64,000 nt of DNA. Source: Vibrio furnissii CIP 102972. GTDB lineage: Bacteria; Pseudomonadota; Gammaproteobacteria; Enterobacterales; Vibrionaceae. Shown here in pieces: positions 26,417 through 35,619 of the stretch. Each line of letters starts with the position of its first letter. The stretch's first letter is position 1. The notes beneath the pieces were generated by a model. The model had not been told where the DNA came from. It worked only from the letters and a program-made list of their open reading frames with translations, and did not search any database. The stretch spans positions 212,252-276,251 of the forward strand of contig NZ_ACZP01000018.1 of NCBI RefSeq assembly GCF_000176175.1, in the 5' to 3' direction. A program made the position numbers and the translations under genes.

Positions 26417-27877
26417 TTATAACAGGCGTTTGCGCTGACTTGAGGGGGCGATGCCCAATGATTCACGGTATTTGGCGATCGTCCGTCGTGCCACCTGAAT
26501 CCCTTGGTCAGCGAGTAAAGCCGCGATCTTGCTGTCACTTAATGGTTTGGCTGGGGTTTCCGCAGCGACCAATTTTTTGATCAGAGCTCGAATCGCGGTA
26601 GATGAACATTCTCCGCCATTGTCGGTACTGACGTGGCTGGAGAAAAAGTACTTCAACTCGAATATGCCACGTGGGGTATGCATGTATTTTTGGGTCGTCA
26701 CACGTGAAATGGTCGACTCATGCATATCCACGGCAAGCGCGACGTCATTCAGGACCATCGGCTTCATGGCTTCTTCACCATACTCGAAGAAATCACGTTG
26801 ATGTTCAACTATGCACTTGGCAACTTTGAGCAAGGTCTCGTTTCGGCTTTCCAAGCTCTTAATTAACCATTTTGCCTCTTGCAGGTTGGTGCGAATGTAG
26901 TTGCTGTCGGCACTGTTTCCGCGGCCTAAATTGGCGTATTGCTGGTTAATTTTGAGGCGTGGTACGCTGTCTGGATTGATGGTGACAATCCATTTGCCAT
27001 GCTCTTTAAACACCGACACATCGGGGATCACGTATTCTGCATGCTCCGATGCGATACGGCTGCCCGGTCTTGGATCCAACTGTTGGATCAGTTGGAGCAC
27101 GTCACGCAATTCTTCTTCTTTGAGTTTAGCTTCTTTCAGAATGACTTTGTAATCGCGGTTGCCAAGTTGGTCAATGTACTGAGATAGGAGAGTTTTGGCT
27201 TCGTCCAGCCATGGGGTGTCGGCTGGGTAGGTGGCCAGTTGCAGCAGTAAACAGTCCTGCAGATTGACGGAGGCCACGCCCAGTGGATCAAATTGTTGAA
27301 TGCGCTTTCGCACCGCTTCGATTTCGTCGAGCTCAATCTCTTCGCCGTGGAAGTTTTCCAAAATCTCTTCCAGCGATTGCGTGAGGTAGCCGTAATCATC
27401 GATGGCATCAATCAGTGCCATGGCGATGGTGCGGTCGGTGTCGCTAAAGGGGGTTAAGTCCAGTTGCCACAACAAGTAATCTTGTAGGGTTTGGGTGGTT
27501 TCCCCTTGATACACTGGGGCGTCGTCGTCTAGCGCGATGCCGGTGCTGCCGGTGTTGGCGCTGTAAACGTCATCCCAAGTGGTATCAATTTCTAGCTCCG
27601 CACTGATTTCCGATTTTTCAATCAGTTCAGAGCTGTCTTGCGGTTCAGGCTCGGCGACGTCAGCACTGGCTTCTTTCTCCTCATTCGCGGTCGTGTTGTC
27701 AGCACCCGCAAAATCGTCCATTGGCTCTTCAACATCCAAAAGCGGGTTCGATTCCAACGCTTCTTGAATTTCTTGTTGCAGATCCAATGTCGACAGCTGA
27801 AGCAGGCGAATGGCTTGCTGCAGCTGGGGGGTCATGGCTAACTGTTGACCTAGCTTAAGCTGTAATGAGGGTTTCAT
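26417..27877 (-). CDS. rpoN: RNA polymerase sigma-54 factor RpoN
   Basis: A 486-residue sigma factor for flagellar, nitrogen and quorum-linked genes in vibrios. Region I is the Gln/Leu-rich N-terminus (LKLGQQLAMTPQLQQAIRLLQLS), region II is acidic (about 55-125), and region III holds the core-binding and helix-turn-helix parts, ending with the RpoN box ARRTIAKYRE at about 463-472. It lies 50 bases after lptB and is followed closely by hpf, ptsN, rapZ and npr, the standard order. Confidence 0.97.
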   Translation of the reverse strand: MKPSLQLKLGQQLAMTPQLQQAIRLLQLSTLDLQQEIQEALESNPLLDVEEPMDDFAGADNTTANEEKEASADVAEPEPQDSSELIEKSEISAELEIDTTWDDVYSANTGSTGIALDDDAPVYQGETTQTLQDYLLWQLDLTPFSDTDRTIAMALIDAIDDYGYLTQSLEEILENFHGEEIELDEIEAVRKRIQQFDPLGVASVNLQDCLLLQLATYPADTPWLDEAKTLLSQYIDQLGNRDYKVILKEAKLKEEELRDVLQLIQQLDPRPGSRIASEHAEYVIPDVSVFKEHGKWIVTINPDSVPRLKINQQYANLGRGNSADSNYIRTNLQEAKWLIKSLESRNETLLKVAKCIVEHQRDFFEYGEEAMKPMVLNDVALAVDMHESTISRVTTQKYMHTPRGIFELKYFFSSHVSTDNGGECSSTAIRALIKKLVAAETPAKPLSDSKIAALLADQGIQVARRTIAKYRESLGIAPSSQRKRLL

Positions 27878-27927
27878 TCAGTATTGACTGCCTTGTTTTT
27901 GTTAGAATTGATCACAATCTACTCTAA

Positions 27928-28653
27928 TCATAGACGGAATTGTTCACCGAGATAAACCTGTTTCACCTGCTCGTTATCGAGCACTTCTTGCGGTGTCCCT
28001 TCTGCGATTAAGCGTCCTTGGCTTACGATATAAGCTTTTTCACACACATCCAAGGTTTCTCGAACGTTGTGGTCGGTGATCAGCACGCCGAGGCCGCGAT
28101 CACGCAAATGTTCGATGATCTTTTTGATGTCGATTACCGAAATCGGGTCGACCCCTGCAAAAGGTTCATCCAACAAAATAAATTGTGGGTTTGCAGCCAA
28201 CGCCCGCGCGATTTCCACTCGGCGACGTTCGCCCCCAGACAGCGCCATACCGGCACTTTGGCGAATGTGCTGAATGTGGAACTCTTCCAGCAAATCTTCC
28301 AGTTTGTCTTGGCGCTCTTCACGGGTCATCTCTTCACGCGTTTCTAGCACGGCCATGATGTTGTCTTCGACCGACAGTTTGCGGAAAATCGATGCTTCCT
28401 GTGGCAGATAGCCTATCCCCAGACGTGAGCGGCTGTGCATCGGGAGCACACTGATGTCTTTGTCATCAATGCAGATGGTGCCTTCATCGCGCGCCACCAG
28501 ACCCACGATCATGTAGAACGAGGTGGTTTTACCGGCACCGTTTGGGCCCAGCAGGCCGACGATTTGGCCCGACTCGACCTGCAGACTGACGTCCGAGACC
28601 ACTTTACGTTTTTTGTAGCTCTTGGCTAAGTGTTCTGCTTTGAGTATTGCCAT
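27928..28653 (-). CDS. lptB: LPS export ABC transporter ATP-binding protein LptB
   Basis: A 241-residue cytoplasmic ATPase that with LptFG (encoded at 54.7-56.9 kb) and LptC extracts LPS from the inner membrane. Walker A GPNGAGKTT is at 36-44, the signature LSGGERRRVEIAR and Walker B FILLDEPFAGVDP follow, with the H-loop at ITDHNVRETL. It lies eight bases after lptA in the kds-lpt operon. Confidence 0.96.
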   Translation of the reverse strand: MAILKAEHLAKSYKKRKVVSDVSLQVESGQIVGLLGPNGAGKTTSFYMIVGLVARDEGTICIDDKDISVLPMHSRSRLGIGYLPQEASIFRKLSVEDNIMAVLETREEMTREERQDKLEDLLEEFHIQHIRQSAGMALSGGERRRVEIARALAANPQFILLDEPFAGVDPISVIDIKKIIEHLRDRGLGVLITDHNVRETLDVCEKAYIVSQGRLIAEGTPQEVLDNEQVKQVYLGEQFRL

Positions 28654-28661
28654 AGTTGTTC

Positions 28662-29153
28662 TTATTGTGCTGCTTGTGGTTGCAGTACGGTCGACACGCG
28701 GCCGCTGCCGTTGCTGTCCGCAATCAATTTCTGCGACGAGATTTTGTAGCGGATTTTGCTACCGCGAATTTCGCTATCATCCTGAGACAACATCGCCTGA
28801 CCAATCATGGTCAGCTCATCGTCTGCCATTTTGTAATGCAGCTCTTTGGCTTCCCCGTACAGGGTTTTGCCATCATCGGTGAGCTGAGAGAAAGTGGTCA
28901 GATTCCCATAGCCTTCAATGGTTTCGATCTTGCCGGTTTTTGCATCGCGAATCACAACCAATTTATCGGCATTGATGTTGATGCTGCCTTGTTTGAGTTT
29001 GACATCGCCGACAAAGGTCACGCGGCTGCTTTTCATGTCCAGCTGCTGACTGTCTGAATCAATGTAAACCGGTTGCTGGGTGTCGGATGACAGCGCCAGC
29101 GCTGAACCGGAGGTCAGCAAACAAGCAATGAGACTAAGGTGTGAGAGTTTCAT
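28662..29153 (-). CDS. lptA: Periplasmic LPS transport protein LptA
   Basis: A 163-residue periplasmic OstA-fold protein that polymerises into the bridge carrying LPS from LptC to LptD. It has a signal peptide (about 1-20, ending GSALA), then PVYIDSDSQQLDMKSSRVTFVGDVKLKQGSI, typical of LptA. ATG 29153 was chosen for its AAGG site; longer frames run further into lptC. The start overlaps the lptC 3' end by 20 bases. Confidence 0.94.
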   Translation of the reverse strand: MKLSHLSLIACLLTSGSALALSSDTQQPVYIDSDSQQLDMKSSRVTFVGDVKLKQGSININADKLVVIRDAKTGKIETIEGYGNLTTFSQLTDDGKTLYGEAKELHYKMADDELTMIGQAMLSQDDSEIRGSKIRYKISSQKLIADSNGSGRVSTVLQPQAAQ

Positions 29154-29697
29154 ATCTACCTTGTACATGGTTATACAGAACAGCCGAGTGATCGCCAAAG
29201 TTGCCTTTCATCGCCTGTCCGCGAGTTTCAAATTGTGGCCCGGTCATCGTGACTTCGCTGTCGGCCCAAAAATCGCGGCTATCGAGCTGAATACTCAATT
29301 TGGCTGTTGATAATTCATCAAAGCCAGAGTCCGCCAGTAAATTCTTTGCTAACACTTCATCATACAGAATCAGCACGTGATCTTTGGTCAAAATGCCACG
29401 TTTCGCGGTGAGTTCCCACTCTTGAGTGGTCCCTTGCTGATACACCTTCAACACCGGGTACTCAAACGTGGTGTTCCCGCTCTTGGCGTAGTGGTCCAGG
29501 TGTTTCGATGTAATGACGTAGCTGCGCACGCCTTGCTGATTGTATGAGACGTTGTCTAGATTTTTACCACTAAACATCGGCAGCTCAAAATTGGGAGCCA
29601 CCTGAATAGCAGTACTTTGTTCTTTGTCGATCAGGTAATAAGCGGACCATGATGCAACAAAGAAAAGTATCACGTAAAGGATACGAGAAAAACTCAT
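29134..29697 (-). CDS. lptC: LPS export system protein LptC
   Basis: A 187-residue bitopic inner-membrane protein: one N-terminal helix (about 5-23) and a periplasmic OstA-like jellyroll that receives LPS from LptB2FG. Segments such as NFELPMFSGKNLDNVSYNQQGV-like and TGPQFETRGQAMKGNFGDHSA match the family. It overlaps kdsC upstream by four bases and lptA downstream by 20, indicating tight coupling. Confidence 0.93.
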   Translation of the reverse strand: MSFSRILYVILFFVASWSAYYLIDKEQSTAIQVAPNFELPMFSGKNLDNVSYNQQGVRSYVITSKHLDHYAKSGNTTFEYPVLKVYQQGTTQEWELTAKRGILTKDHVLILYDEVLAKNLLADSGFDELSTAKLSIQLDSRDFWADSEVTMTGPQFETRGQAMKGNFGDHSAVLYNHVQGRYETLTP

Positions 29698-30251
29698 ATA
29701 CTCAGGCCTTTGTGTACGTCGAGCTCATTCCGTGCTTGTAAGATTAAATCGCACACTTCGCGCACTGCGCCGTGTCCGCCTTTGATGTGAGTGACGTAGT
29801 TTGCGCGCTTGGCCAGCAGTGGGTGGCCGTCTGCGACGCAGACTTTCAAGGCCACTTTTTCCATCACGGGCCAGTCAATCAGATCATCGCCAATGTAGCC
29901 GGTGTGTTGCGGCTCAATGGCTAAGCGCTGGCAGATGTCGTGATAGGCTTTGACTTTGTCATCCTGACCTTGATAAATCAGCTTGATGCCCAGCGCTTTC
30001 ATTCTGTTTTCAACGATTTGAGATTGTCGGCCAGTAATAATGGCGATCTCAATGCCAGCGTTCATTAACGATTTTACGCCATATCCATCACGAGTATGAA
30101 ACGTTTTCAACTCTTCACCGTGATTACCCATGTAAATCAGGCCGTCGGAGAAGACGCCATCGACGTCACAAATCAGCAGTTTGATCGTTTTGGCAATCGC
30201 CAGCAGTGATGCATCGACTTCACCGTACAGGGTTTCAACCAGCGGGTTCAT
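29694..30251 (-). CDS. kdsC: 3-deoxy-manno-octulosonate-8-phosphatase KdsC
   Basis: A 185-residue HAD phosphatase that releases phosphate from Kdo-8-P in LPS core synthesis. The nucleophile motif LLICDVDGVFSDG contains Asp29 and Asp31; later motifs IITGRQSQIV and GYIGDDLIDWPVM complete the HAD set. It lacks a cap domain, as in tetrameric KdsC. The start overlaps the kdsD stop by one base. Confidence 0.95.
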   Translation of the reverse strand: MNPLVETLYGEVDASLLAIAKTIKLLICDVDGVFSDGLIYMGNHGEELKTFHTRDGYGVKSLMNAGIEIAIITGRQSQIVENRMKALGIKLIYQGQDDKVKAYHDICQRLAIEPQHTGYIGDDLIDWPVMEKVALKVCVADGHPLLAKRANYVTHIKGGHGAVREVCDLILQARNELDVHKGLSI

Positions 30252-31225
30252 TACATCACTCCAGCTTTGAGTAAATCGTGCATGTTCAAGGCGCCAACCA
30301 GTTTACCGTCTTCGACCAACATCAAACCATTGATGCGTTTTTCCTGCATCAAGTTCAGCCCTTCAACCGCCAGAATGTTGGGCGAGGCCACGGTGGGGTT
30401 GCAGGTCATCACGTCGCGAATACTGGCGGTGTGAATATCAATGCGTTTGTCGAGAATGCGGCGTAAGTCGCCGTCGGTGAAGATGCCCAGCAGATGATCG
30501 TCTTCGGCCACCACCGCGGTCATGCCGAGGCCTTTCTGGCTGATTTCTAGCAGCGCATCGCGCACCAATGCATCGGGAGACACTTTGGGCAGCTCCTCAC
30601 CGCTGTGCATGATGTCATGCAGTTTCATCAACAGTTTACGACCCAACGCGCCGCCAGGGTGAGACAGCGCAAAGTCTTCGGCAGTGAAGCCGCGCGCCTG
30701 CAATAACGCGACCGCGAGCGCATCGCCCATCACCAACGTTGCCGTGGTGCTGGAGGTCGGGGCCAAGCCGAGCGGGCAGGCCTCTTTCGGCACCGTGATT
30801 TGCAAATGAATGTCCGCCAGTTTCGCCATATTCGAGTGCAGGTTGCCAGTCATGCTGATGATGCGGTTATTGAGGCGTTTTAACACTGGGAACAGGGCCA
30901 GAATTTCGGATGATTCACCGGAGTTGGAAATGGCCAACACAATGTCGCCGCTTTCAATCATGCCCAAGTCGCCGTGTGACGCTTCCCCGGGATGAACAAA
31001 GAATGCGGATGTGCCGGTGCTTGCCAGCGTCGCCGCAATTTTCCTGCCGATATGGCCAGACTTACCAATACCCATCACGACCACTTTCCCGCTGTTGTTG
31101 GCGAGGATCATCTCGCACGCACGGCAAAAGTCATCATTAAAATATTGGTCGAGTTGTTGCAGAGCTTCGATTTCCGTTGCCAGCACTTGCTGGGCAACAC
31201 CGCGGTAGTCAAAGTGATCAGACAT
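30251..31225 (-). CDS. kdsD: Arabinose-5-phosphate isomerase KdsD
   Basis: A 324-residue cytoplasmic isomerase converting ribulose 5-phosphate to arabinose 5-phosphate for Kdo. An N-terminal SIS domain (about 40-175; VVVMGIGKSGHIGRKIAATLASTGTSAFFVHPGEASHGDLG) is followed by two CBS domains (about 205-320). A 12-base gap separates it from yrbG, as in E. coli yrbG-kdsD-kdsC-lptC-lptA-lptB. Confidence 0.95.
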   Translation of the reverse strand: MSDHFDYRGVAQQVLATEIEALQQLDQYFNDDFCRACEMILANNSGKVVVMGIGKSGHIGRKIAATLASTGTSAFFVHPGEASHGDLGMIESGDIVLAISNSGESSEILALFPVLKRLNNRIISMTGNLHSNMAKLADIHLQITVPKEACPLGLAPTSSTTATLVMGDALAVALLQARGFTAEDFALSHPGGALGRKLLMKLHDIMHSGEELPKVSPDALVRDALLEISQKGLGMTAVVAEDDHLLGIFTDGDLRRILDKRIDIHTASIRDVMTCNPTVASPNILAVEGLNLMQEKRINGLMLVEDGKLVGALNMHDLLKAGVM

Positions 31226-31237
31226 TCTAAACTCCAG

Positions 31238-32203
31238 TTAAGCTGCCATATTCATAAAGAGGTAAACCTGATATGCGAGAAACGCCGCAAATAGGATAGC
31301 CCCTTCAATGCGGTTGATACTGCGAGATTTACCCAGCGCCATCAGAACCAGCAGGAGTGACACTGCCAGCATGACCCAAAAATCACGACCCATCGCTAAG
31401 GTGCTCAGCAGCGATGGGTTCAGAATACCCGGTAGGCCCATGACGGCCAGAATGTTAAAGACGTTGGACCCGATGATGTTGCCCACCGCCATGTCATCTT
31501 CACCTTTCAGAACGCCAGCCAGCGAGGCGGCCAGTTCTGGTAGGCTGGTGCCGATGGCGATGATCGTCAGGCCAATCACCAAATCGCTCATGCCAAAGTA
31601 TTTGGCGATGATCACGGAGTTATCCACCAACAAGTTGGCTGCCAAGGGCAGCAGAATCAAACCAATCACCACCCACATGATGGCTTTTTGATTGCTCACG
31701 TTGTCTGGAATTTCAGACTCGTGTTCTTTAAGCAGGCTGTCGCCATTTTTGTGTTCGCTGCGGCTGATTTTCAGCATGGCTAAAATAAAAGCGGCGAACA
31801 GCACAAACAGCAGCACGCCTTCGTAAAAGCCGAGGTGGTTGTCCCATAAAATCGCGCCTGCCAGTAATGTGACGCCAATCATCAGCGGAAGTTCACGACG
31901 TACGACCGTGGAACTTATGGCCAGTGGCTTAATCAAAGCGGTAATACCAAGAATCAAAGCGATGTTGGCAATGTTCGATCCCAAGACGTTGCCCACGGCG
32001 GTGTCGGTGTGGCCGTCAAGCGCTGCCGTGGCGGACACCATCATTTCTGGCGCGGAAGAACCCATGGCCAGAATGGTCATGCCGATCACTAAAGGGGAAA
32101 TGCCAATGTTGCGTGCGAGGGCGGCGGATCCGTAGACCAATTTATCGGCACTCCAGACCAAAAGAATGAGACCTACAATAAGAAACGCAACGGCTTCAAG
32201 CAT
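31238..32203 (-). CDS. yrbG: Calcium/sodium antiporter YrbG
   Basis: A 321-residue inner-membrane CaCA-family exchanger with ten predicted helices in two inverted repeats. The alpha repeats are clear: GNVLGSNIANIALILG in the first half and GNIIGSNVFNILAVMG in the second, each preceded by a conserved SAPEMM or SLPELA acidic motif that binds the cation. First gene of the leftward kds-lpt block, divergent from mlaF. Substrate preference is from family knowledge only. Confidence 0.92.
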   Translation of the reverse strand: MLEAVAFLIVGLILLVWSADKLVYGSAALARNIGISPLVIGMTILAMGSSAPEMMVSATAALDGHTDTAVGNVLGSNIANIALILGITALIKPLAISSTVVRRELPLMIGVTLLAGAILWDNHLGFYEGVLLFVLFAAFILAMLKISRSEHKNGDSLLKEHESEIPDNVSNQKAIMWVVIGLILLPLAANLLVDNSVIIAKYFGMSDLVIGLTIIAIGTSLPELAASLAGVLKGEDDMAVGNIIGSNVFNILAVMGLPGILNPSLLSTLAMGRDFWVMLAVSLLLVLMALGKSRSINRIEGAILFAAFLAYQVYLFMNMAA

Positions 32204-32549
32204 GACAATTCCTAACGTTGTGAAAAATAGAACGAGTAACCGCTAATTTTGACGTGTTGGTCATTAAAAGGGAAGTCGAAGATCCAATTTATTGTCTCAT
32301 TTTCGCTGTTCATTGGGGTGGGCAAGCGTGCCAAGAACGGACGAATTTTGATGTTTGGACAAGATGTTACCCGCATAATCCGTAGGCTAGAGTGATGAGT
32401 TTATCAACAAAAATGCGGGGAAAACTGGAATTCATCCTTAATTTCAGTTTGAATGTTAAATGTAATTGAACAGTGCTTTTAATTTACGGGCAATGTGCTT
32501 ATGATTGCCCATTCTTTGGATGGAAACCCCACAACAGCGAATCGTGAGT
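32204..32549. other. Divergent intergenic region between yrbG and mlaF
   Basis: A 346-base gap with no convincing gene. It must hold promoters for the leftward yrbG-kds-lpt block and the rightward mla operon, but I see no strong -35/-10 pair. The one clear structure is an inverted repeat GGGCAAT / ATTGCCC (32488-32494 and 32504-32510) about 40 bases before the mlaF start. Confidence 0.6.
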
Positions 32550-33353
32550 ATGTCCGAAACCGATCTAGTGACCATAAACAATCTGACGTTTTCCCGAGCA
32601 GAACGGGTGATTTTTGATGACATCAGCCTGCAAGTCCCGAAAGGAAAAGTCACCGCCATTATGGGGCCTTCCGGGATCGGGAAAACCACTTTGCTGCGCT
32701 TGATTGGCGGACAGTTACTGCCGGAAAAGGGCGAGATCTGGTTTGATGGCCAGAACATCCCCACCTTAACTCGCAGTAAACTCTACAAAGCCCGCAAAAA
32801 AATGAGCATGTTGTTCCAGTCTGGCGCACTGTTCACCGATCTGAATGTTTTTGATAACGTCGCTTTTCCTTTGCGTGAACACACGCAACTCGATGAATCC
32901 CTAATTCGCACGCTGGTGCTGCTCAAGCTTGAAGCGGTGGGGCTGCGTGGCGCGGCACAATTGATGCCCAGTGAACTCTCCGGCGGCATGGCTCGCCGAG
33001 CGGCGCTGGCGCGAGCCATTGCACTCGACCCTGAACTCATCATGTTTGATGAACCGTTCGTGGGCCAAGACCCGATCACCATGGGCGTGCTGGTCGAACT
33101 GATCCGTAACCTCAACCAAGCGTTGGGTGTGACGTCTATTGTGGTGTCTCATGACGTGCCGGAAGTGATGAGCATTGCCGATTGGGTGTATCTGCTTGCC
33201 GATGGCAAAGTGATTGCATTTGGGTCGCCGCACGATCTCATCAATAATCCCGATCCGCGGGTGCAACAATTTTTACAGGGCGAAGCCGACGGTCCGGTGC
33301 CTTTCCGGTTTCCGGCCCAACCGATAGAAAAGGATCTGTTCCATGTTGGATAA
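32550..33353 (+). CDS. mlaF: Phospholipid ABC transporter ATP-binding protein MlaF
   Basis: A 267-residue ATPase of the Mla pathway that maintains outer-membrane lipid asymmetry. Walker A GPSGIGKTT, signature LSGGMARRAALAR and Walker B ELIMFDEPFVGQDP are visible; the MARR form of the signature is typical of MlaF. ATG 32550 is chosen to match the family N-terminus (MSETDLVTINNLTF); GTG 32544, two codons earlier, is possible. The 3' end overlaps mlaE by 11 bases. Confidence 0.94.
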   Translation: MSETDLVTINNLTFSRAERVIFDDISLQVPKGKVTAIMGPSGIGKTTLLRLIGGQLLPEKGEIWFDGQNIPTLTRSKLYKARKKMSMLFQSGALFTDLNVFDNVAFPLREHTQLDESLIRTLVLLKLEAVGLRGAAQLMPSELSGGMARRAALARAIALDPELIMFDEPFVGQDPITMGVLVELIRNLNQALGVTSIVVSHDVPEVMSIADWVYLLADGKVIAFGSPHDLINNPDPRVQQFLQGEADGPVPFRFPAQPIEKDLFHVG

Positions 33354-34134
33354 TCTACAGCGCTGGATCAGCGGTGTTGGCCGACGCGTGTTGTCAATCT
33401 GCGAATCGTTTGGCCGTGCCAGCTTGATGCTGTTTGGGGCGCTCGCGGGGCGCCCGCGTCCGATTCAAAACCTCCCTTTATTAATCAAACAACTGTACAG
33501 CGTTGGCGTGCAGTCACTGGCGATCATCGTGGTTTCCGGCCTGTTTATCGGCATGGTCTTGAGCTTGCAAGGCTACGTGATTCTGGTCGACTACGGCGCG
33601 GAAACCAGCTTAGGCCAAATGGTGGCCTTGTCGCTGCTGCGTGAACTCGGGCCGGTGGTGACTGCCTTGCTGTTTGCCGGACGTGCCGGCTCTGCGTTGA
33701 CTGCTGAAATCGGGTTGATGAAAGCAACCGAACAGCTGTCGAGCCTTGAAATGATGGCCGTCGATCCGCTCAAACGCGTGATTGCTCCACGTTTGTGGGC
33801 GGGGCTGATCTCGATGCCGCTTTTGGCGATGATCTTTATGGCGGTCGGTATTTGGGGCGGTCAGTTGGTCGGCGTGGATTGGAAAGGCATTGATCACGGC
33901 AGCTTCTGGTCGGCGATGCAGGCTTCCGTCGAGCTGGGTGAAGATATTGGGAACAGTGTGATTAAGTGTGTGGCGTTTGCTATTACTGTCACTTGGATTG
34001 CTCTGTTTAATGGCTATGATGCGATTCCGACTTCTGAAGGCATCAGCCGTGCGACAACACGAACCGTTGTACATTCGTCCTTGGCTGTTTTAGGGCTGGA
34101 CTTTGTACTAACCGCATTGATGTTTGGGAACTAA
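33343..34134 (+). CDS. mlaE: Phospholipid ABC transporter permease MlaE
   Basis: A 263-residue inner-membrane permease of the Mla complex. The family core is evident: LPLLIKQLYSVGVQSLAIIVVSGLFIGMVLSLQGY-type first half, the ELGPVVTALLFAGRAGSALTAEIGLMKATEQ signature, then SMPLLAMIFMAVGIWGG and a C-terminal hydrophobic end. Two bases separate it from mlaD. Confidence 0.95.
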   Translation: MLDNLQRWISGVGRRVLSICESFGRASLMLFGALAGRPRPIQNLPLLIKQLYSVGVQSLAIIVVSGLFIGMVLSLQGYVILVDYGAETSLGQMVALSLLRELGPVVTALLFAGRAGSALTAEIGLMKATEQLSSLEMMAVDPLKRVIAPRLWAGLISMPLLAMIFMAVGIWGGQLVGVDWKGIDHGSFWSAMQASVELGEDIGNSVIKCVAFAITVTWIALFNGYDAIPTSEGISRATTRTVVHSSLAVLGLDFVLTALMFGN

Positions 34135-34136
34135 TC

Positions 34137-34631
34137 ATGCAACAAACACGAAAACTAGAATTTTGGGTAGGCAGTTTTGTGCTGGCAGGAATTTGCGCAA
34201 TTCTGGTGATGATTTTTCAAGTCGCTGACGTGAAGGGCATTGGCTCCAACGATACTTACTTGGTCCAAGCGGAATTTGATAACATCGGCAGCCTGAAAGT
34301 TCGTTCGCCTGTGAAAGTTGGTGGTGTGGTGGTGGGGCGCGTGCAGTCGATTGCACTCGACACCGAACGCCTACTGCCGTCAGTCACGTTGGCGATTGAC
34401 AGCCGTTACAATCAATTTCCGGAAAACTCCAGTGTGCAGATCCTGACGTCTGGCTTGATTGGTGAACAGTACATCAGCTTGATTCCCGGCTTCATCTTCG
34501 ATGACGAAGAGATGCTGAAAGATGGCGACCGTATTGAAGACACCAAGTCGGCGTTGGTACTGGAAGATCTGATTGGCCAAGTGCTATACAGCATGGGTGG
34601 ATCAGACAAAGACGACAAGAAGAGTGAGTAA
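34137..34631 (+). CDS. mlaD: Outer-membrane lipid asymmetry protein MlaD (MCE domain)
   Basis: A 164-residue protein with one N-terminal membrane helix (about 8-29) and a periplasmic MCE domain (about 38-115) that forms a hexameric lipid channel on MlaFEB. Typical text is AEFDNIGSLKVRSPVKVGGVVVGRV and LTSGLIGEQYISLIPG. The acidic/lysine tail (GGSDKDDKKSE) is normal for the family. Confidence 0.95.
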   Translation: MQQTRKLEFWVGSFVLAGICAILVMIFQVADVKGIGSNDTYLVQAEFDNIGSLKVRSPVKVGGVVVGRVQSIALDTERLLPSVTLAIDSRYNQFPENSSVQILTSGLIGEQYISLIPGFIFDDEEMLKDGDRIEDTKSALVLEDLIGQVLYSMGGSDKDDKKSE

Positions 34632-34633
34632 TC

Positions 34634-35293
34634 ATGTTCAGCAAAACAAAATGGCTAAAACAATACGTTATTCTTCTGATGAGTGTGCTGCTGTCTTGGA
34701 CGGCCAATGCCGCGCAGGAGATTGATCAGACCGATCCGTATCTGATGATGAAGCAAGTGGCGCAAAAGGCATTTGACCGCCTGAAAGCGGAGCAGGATCT
34801 GGTGCACAAGGATCCGGACCATTTGAAAGTGATTGTTGAAGAAGAGCTGATGCCTTACGTCAACGATCAATACGCGGCGCTGAAATTGCTCGGCTCGAAC
34901 CTGAAAGGGGCCAAGCGCGAAGATGTGGGTGAATTCATCAAAGCATTTCGTGCTTACTTGGTGGCGAACTACGCGCAAGTCCTGACTCAGTACACGGATC
35001 AGACCATTGAATTTGGTCCGGAACCATCGGTGGGCGATGATCGCCGCATCACCAGTGTGAAAGTCGACATCGTCGACACGCCGCGTCCGAACATCAAACT
35101 GGAATTCAAACTGCGCAAAGAGAAATCCGGTGAGTGGCGTGCGTTCGACATGATTGCTGAAGGCATTAGCTTGCTGTCGAGCAAACAATCGGAATGGAAC
35201 GGGAAGATTCGTCAGGAAGGCATCCTGTCGGTCGCGAAAGAGCTGGAAAGCTTGGCAGCACAACCGATTCGCTTTGAGAGTAAAACCCAATGA
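34634..35293 (+). CDS. mlaC: Periplasmic phospholipid-binding protein MlaC
   Basis: A 219-residue secreted shuttle that ferries phospholipid between the outer-membrane MlaA complex and MlaD. A signal peptide ends near residue 26 (TANA), followed by a Tol-Tol/NTF2-like domain with IVEEELMPYVNDQYAALKLLG and WRAFDMIAEGISLLSSKQSEW. mlaA is not in the window, as usual. Confidence 0.94.
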   Translation: MFSKTKWLKQYVILLMSVLLSWTANAAQEIDQTDPYLMMKQVAQKAFDRLKAEQDLVHKDPDHLKVIVEEELMPYVNDQYAALKLLGSNLKGAKREDVGEFIKAFRAYLVANYAQVLTQYTDQTIEFGPEPSVGDDRRITSVKVDIVDTPRPNIKLEFKLRKEKSGEWRAFDMIAEGISLLSSKQSEWNGKIRQEGILSVAKELESLAAQPIRFESKTQ

Positions 35294-35619
35294 GCCATCC
35301 ACAATGGCAACTGCAAGGCCCTGCACTGGCGGCGTTAAGTGGTCCATTAGATCGTGATACGGTGCCCGAATTGTGGGCCGTGTTGCAACAATGGCATCCA
35401 CAAAACGCTGAATGTGAGCTCTCGCTAAAATCGGTCACACGTATCGATTCTGCGGGGATGGTGATGTTAATTCACTTATTAGAGCATGCAAAAAAGCAAA
35501 ACTGTCATATAATGCTGAGTTTTGTGCCAGAGCAACTGCGCACATTGTTTCAGTTGAGTAACATCGATGCAATGATGTCTCAACACATTAAACAACCTGC
35601 AGGGGTGAATTGTGGATAG
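35290..35619 (+). CDS. mlaB: STAS-domain protein MlaB
   Basis: A 109-residue cytoplasmic STAS protein that binds MlaF and stabilises the transporter. The core motif SVTRIDSAGMVMLIHLLEHA carries Ser54 where anti-sigma antagonists have their phosphorylated residue. It overlaps mlaC by four bases and ibaG by eight, so translation is coupled throughout the operon. Confidence 0.92.
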   Translation: MSHPQWQLQGPALAALSGPLDRDTVPELWAVLQQWHPQNAECELSLKSVTRIDSAGMVMLIHLLEHAKKQNCHIMLSFVPEQLRTLFQLSNIDAMMSQHIKQPAGVNCG

